A DNA stretch of 64,000 bases, taken from the NCBI RefSeq assembly GCF_031755915.1, contig NC_083389.1, positions 17,539,001-17,603,000 of the forward strand. Direction: 5' to 3'. Position numbers and translations under genes: made by a program. The DNA comes from Ziziphus jujuba (Eukaryota > Streptophyta > Magnoliopsida > Rosales > Rhamnaceae). The notes beneath the pieces were generated by a model. It was not told the origin of the DNA. It ran no database searches and saw only the letters and a list, made by a program, of their open reading frames with translations. Below, piece after piece: positions 60,010-64,000 of this stretch (its first letter is position 1; each line of letters opens with the position of its first letter).

Positions 60010-61021
60010 TGTGGTCGCGAATCGCGATGGTGTAAAAATACACAGCAGTTAAATAACGACTTTTCTTGGGTATTCAATAACGGGTTTTATTTTATTTTAT
60101 TTTATTTTAGTTGGAATGTTTATAGGCTTTTTATTTTATTTATTTTTGTTTGTTTGTGTGTAGTTGTGTACTTTCTCGGCAAAAAAAACAGAAACCAAGA
60201 GAAACTGATAACGAAAATAAAAATCAAATAAACGCGGAAGTAAAAGTATAGTCCTCAAATCAGGATTTCCGAGCTTCTGGATTATGTTTGACCTTTAAAA
60301 AACCCTAATGAATTATGAATCTTCAGAGCAAGTATAATGATAATATGGGTTTCTTTTCCTTTTGCTATATGCGTGTATGATAGGTAAGGTATCCATTATT
60401 CCTTGAAATACGATTTGCAGCCTATTGTATTATGTTCGACCAAAAGAAAAAGAAAAAACTTAATGGGTTATGAATCTTCAGGGAAAGTTTATGACAACAT
60501 GGGTTTCTTTTCTTTTCCTATATGCGTGTATAACATGAAAGGTATCTAATATTTTTCAAACAAGAACTCTCTTATAAAATTTTAGGAAAGAAGAAGAGTT
60601 AATTATATTATGGTACCAAAGAAATTAGACTTTTGCATAAATTTAAAACATCCTAATTAGACTTTTAAGTTTTAATTTTTTTTATTTTGGTTCCATTGGA
60701 TTTTTAACAAACAAACTGTGATTAGCAATTTAAGGGTATTAAAAGGTAATTTGTTTTGAAAATAGAGATTTAAATTGTAACAAATTAAAATTGCAGTGTT
60801 TGAATTGCAAAATATATTGAAACCATTTTAATAAGATCAAAATTCAATAAATTGAAATTTAAAGGCCAAGATAAGAACGTTTTAAATTTAAAAATAGAAA
60901 ATGAAACTTGTCCAAACTACATGGTATTAAAGTATAATTAATCCAAAGAAAAATAATGTTAATATAATCTCAAATAAAAAAAAAATTATTATATAAATTA
61001 TTGGTGAAGGTTTGGTATTTT
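60010..61021. other. EXO70 downstream region with a diverged ~120-bp repeat
   Basis: No gene. TATGAATCTTCAGAG...AAGT...ATGGGTTTCTTTTC...CTATATGCGTGTATRA occurs at about 60315-60382 and again at 60470-60535, a diverged tandem-like duplication (AACCCTAATGAATTATGAATC and AACTTAATGGGTTATGAATC). Confidence 0.6.
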
Positions 61022-61356
61022 GCTAGGATGTTGGTTTCAATGTTATTGAATTAGTCTCCGATTGTCTTGAGGCTATTCAGACAGTTAATGGTAGGGAAAT
61101 TCATTTAGGAGTTTGTCATTTTTTAGTTGCTGAAATTAAAAGTTTGATACGTAAGTCAGTTGTTCCCACTAGGGAGACTAACCATGTTGCAAATGGGATT
61201 AGCTTCTTTCGCTTTAAGTTAATGGTTTTGAGTCATGGTTTCTACTTGGTCCTTTGTGGTTAAATCGTTTGCTTTAGAACGTTCTATGTTCTATCATCCT
61301 GAGTAATAAAGGTTTTTTATTTTTTATTTTTTATTTTTTTCTCTGAGTCAAAAAAA
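61022..61356 (+). mobile_element. 5'-truncated LINE remnant (RNase H end)
   Basis: Plus-strand translation gives DVGFNVIELVSDCLEAIQTV, HLGVCHFLVAEIKSLIRKS and RETNHVANGISF, the terminal part of the RNase H-like domain of plant LINEs. Then come stops, AATAAAGG, (T6A)n and CTCTGAGTCAAAAAAA, a typical plant LINE 3' end. Imperfect flanking repeats GTTTGGTATTTT (61010-61021) and GTTTGGTTTTTT (61357-61368) look like a target duplication. Confidence 0.8.
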
Positions 61357-61368
61357 GTTTGGTTTTTT

Positions 61369-62929
61369 CACCAAAAATAACAACAACAACAATAATAATA
61401 ATTTTTTAAAAAAATAAATAAATAAGAGATATGACATCGTCGATTAAATAATTTTATTTTTAATTATAGTGGGAATTCATCTTTGTTAAATGTCTTAAGA
61501 TGGTTTTCAATATTGTATTTTCTTTTTCCTTTTTAAGTTTTTAATTATGTTAAAAGCCTAACTATTATTAGAATATAAAACTAATTTTACGCAACTAAAA
61601 TAGTTGAACAAAAAATCATAAACTAAATACCAAAAGTATAAATTTAAAAAACGCATTAATTAATTGAATAAAAAAAATTTGTGACAATTTCATGGTTTCA
61701 TTAAAAGCAAAGGGTAATTAGTATTAAAAGAATGAATATAGATTTTGAATGACGTAGATATATATCATCTAGAAAGAAGAAAAAAAAAAGTTAAAAACTT
61801 TTTTTTCTTTTACAAGTAAAATATTAGTAGAAAAGCAGAGTAAAACAATGTTAATATGATTCTAGGCTAATAAGCATCTTGTTGACATGTGATAACCAAT
61901 GCTGGTAGGCTGGTAATGGTATTTATCATTTAATTATAGCACACTGTCATATGAAACAATAATTATTTTTTCTTACAGGAAAATAAGACAATTATTTATT
62001 AATTTCCCAGTTGAATATTAAAGCCTTCTGTTTAAATAATATTGCAAATACGTAAAATTCCATTATTAAAAAACAGAGGATGTCAGCGCTAAATACAGAG
62101 CAAACTAAAATTTAAAACTCACATCAGCCAAAAGGCCGAAAACAAAAGCCTAATAAATTAGATGAAAAAAAAGAACTAAAATTCGTTGTCCAAAAATTCA
62201 AAAAGATAATCTATAAATTTCCCTCATATAGATTGTGGTGTGTTTTTTAAGAAAGCAAACGGTTAGAAAAAGATGGGGTTGAAAACGATGTCGCTTCCGT
62301 CTTTTGGGTTCTTGGGTTTGAAAAGAGCAATTTTATTTTATTTTATTATCGTTGTTATGTGTTTTTTAATTGACATTTTTAAGATATCCAAGACTCGAAC
62401 AAATGAAGAAAAGACAAAACATCATATATTGTAAAATAAACATGTGCAAGTCAATTAAAAACTGCTGTTATATATGCCAAAAAATGTACTTTCTGTAATC
62501 CAATTTTGATTATTTCAATATTCAAAATCAGTGAATGTTATTTTCAAACCTATAATTAATGCATTTTTCAACACCCAAAAATGAATACTGTTTTATTTAC
62601 ACATCATCGCAGCATCTGCAATGTAAAATTTTTCCAAGACTCTAAGACCCAGCATCCATTTATTATCTCAACTTGTTTTCCACCGAAATGCCGGGTCGCA
62701 AACAACAATTTTGTGCACACGTGAACTTCAGCAGCTGAGAGAGACCTCTATATCTCTACACTTCCATTTTCCTTCATATTTCAATATTCATTTGTTGCTT
62801 CTTGCAATAAACTTCCACGGACAGAAAATATATATATATATATATATGTATGTATGTGTGGGCTAGACTAAAAACTGTCAGTTTAATATGAGGGAAAAAA
62901 AAAAATATATATATATATATATATCTAGA
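61369..62929. other. AT-rich intergenic DNA, no gene seen
   Basis: Non-coding, with (AAC/AAT)n at 61379-61402 and (TTTTA)n at 62332-62347. 62690-62770 is less AT-rich but without an ORF. (TA)n at 62829-62846 and 62905-62923. Confidence 0.5.
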
Positions 62930-63235
62930 CTAGAAACAATCACTTATTAAGGTTGAAATTTAAAATTAAATTTATTTCATTTCCATAAATAAAATTTTAA
63001 TATATTTATAAATTTATATTTGAATTTTAAATAATAATCTTGATGTGATCCAATGGTCATTAAAAATAGATCTAAGATTTATTAATTGATAAAATTTATT
63101 TTTCATAAATAAAATTTTAGCATGCTATTAAATTCATATTTGAATTTTAAATATTAATCTTGATGTGATCCAATGATCATTAAAAGCAAATCTTAATTTA
63201 ATAAAATAAAATAAACCGTAATTGAAACTGAGTAT
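62930..63235. repeat. Dispersed AT-rich repeat, two adjoining copies
   Basis: 62960-63095 and 63100-63235 each read TCATAAATAAAATTTTA, ATATTTGAATTTTAAAT, AATCTTGATGTGATCCAATG and TCATTAAAA, with period about 125. They match the minus-orientation copies at 33.6 and 42.8 kb, including the end TTAATAAAATAAAATAAAC. Confidence 0.8.
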
Positions 63236-63306
63236 ATATAAATATTATCAAATTTAGGTCCATCAGATGCACCCATGAATAAGGCATTAAAAAATTATTA
63301 AAATAA

Positions 63307-63314
63307 GTGTGTGG

Positions 63315-63376
<62 letters not shown>
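63307..63376. repeat. (GT)n(GA)n compound microsatellite
   Basis: About 40 bases of GT repeat run directly into about 30 bases of GA repeat. Such tracts are highly length-variable. Confidence 0.95.
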
Positions 63377-63379
<3 letters not shown>

Positions 63380-63571
63380 TATCAAGGTCAGGAAATAAAA
63401 TGATTTAAAGAATTGAACATGGTAAACTAGCAATTGCCCCACAAACAATTATTGCTATATCATCTTATATGATTGCCACCATAATGGCATGATAAATACT
63501 GCAAGTAGTAATTTACAATCAAGTACCTGGGAATTCGTTTTAAATATTACTCTAGACTACTACTATACAGC

Positions 63572-63802
63572 TTATTTGTGATCAGCTGGCCGTGTAACAT
63601 ATTGGCATCCTGTACAGTGGTGGAGGTAATGTTTAAGCTCTTCAGTTGGAGGTCGAACTGTCCACGTCGGATAGTATTCACTAGGATGAAACATGCTATG
63701 TTCACCACCATGCTCTTGCATTAAACCCGCTTGAGTTCCAGTCATAAACAAGTCACCATGAGACCTTATGCAGCCAGTCCTTGCCACTTCCTTGTCAGCT
63801 GC
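63572..63802 (-). CDS. Terminal coding exon of an unrecognised gene
   Basis: Minus strand: an acceptor TTTTATAG precedes AADKEVARTGCIRSHGDLF at 63802, and the frame stays open for 76 codons to a TAA at 63574-63572. Composition is unlike the AT-rich surroundings: balanced codons, six His, two Cys (LHHCTGCQY), WTVRPPTEELKHYL and a basic end TRPADHK. No low complexity. I do not recognise the family. Upstream exons lie beyond the right edge; a possible exon ending KSFKWMA at about 63970 is weak because its donor GTTGAA is poor. Conservation of a clean acceptor and stop supports a real last exon. Confidence 0.6.
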   Translation of the reverse strand, partial: AADKEVARTGCIRSHGDLFMTGTQAGLMQEHGGEHSMFHPSEYYPTWTVRPPTEELKHYLHHCTGCQYVTRPADHK

Positions 63803-64000
63803 CTATAAAACCATCATAAGAAACAATAATGCATTCTCGTTGTTCTATAAGAAGTCAATGGTCACACGAAAATATTGTAGTGATGTAACGTTAATCTAAT
63901 AGCATTAACAAAAGCATATTTCACATTACGAGTCAAATGACAATCTACTCTCTATTTGTTTTCAACTGCCATCCATTTGAAGCTCTTTCTGGCATCTAAG

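Overview
The window is nuclear DNA of a flowering plant, most likely a eudicot. It is very AT-rich, full of (TA)n tracts and retroelement remains, has spliced genes, and carries two typical plant proteins: a Golgi-type UDP-glucuronate decarboxylase and an EXO70 exocyst subunit. I cannot name the species from sequence alone.

Only three protein genes look intact, and two run off an edge. Left edge, minus strand: the first three coding exons of a UDP-glucuronic acid decarboxylase (UXS/AUD), 1680-2785. Its first intron (1992-2158) starts ATATCCTT and ends AC, as a U12-type AT-AC intron does. Right: a single-exon EXO70 gene, 57955-59880, plus strand. Right edge, minus strand: the last exon of a gene I do not recognise, 63572-63802. 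One intact RNA gene, tRNA-Arg(TCG), lies at 14454-14527 on the minus strand.

The rest is a graveyard of mobile DNA and local duplications. 3.9-4.4 kb: RNase H-like remnant. 9.6-10.5 kb: NBS-LRR resistance-gene remnant. 11.6-12.1 kb: 5'-truncated LINE with a 16-bp target duplication. 12.5-14.5 kb: four tandem ~491-bp units whose break lies inside the tRNA gene. 16.2-18.2 kb: copia and chromovirus fragments in opposite orientations plus a 73-bp tandem repeat. 20.7-23.5 kb: a 1.4-kb tandem duplication with an old third copy at 46.3-47.2 kb. 23.6-26.7 kb: a non-coding LTR element whose right LTR holds a 387-bp miniature LTR element. 26.9-29.5 kb: broken MULE transposase, followed by a convergent GRF zinc-finger gene with one in-frame stop (30.2-31.0 kb). 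34.0-39.9 kb: a nearly full-length, decayed LINE with a 16-bp target duplication, inserted in one member of a duplicated segment whose other member (42.8-44.3 kb) keeps the unoccupied site. 41.0-41.8 and 47.5-49.1 kb: miniature LTR elements (TRIM-like) with a Met-tRNA primer site and internal regions of about 75 bp, the second as a chain of three LTRs. Several MITE-like elements lie between.

The surviving genes do not form a pathway. UXS makes UDP-xylose for wall polysaccharides and EXO70 directs vesicles to the plasma membrane; both concern wall and secretion, but nothing here shows coordinated control.
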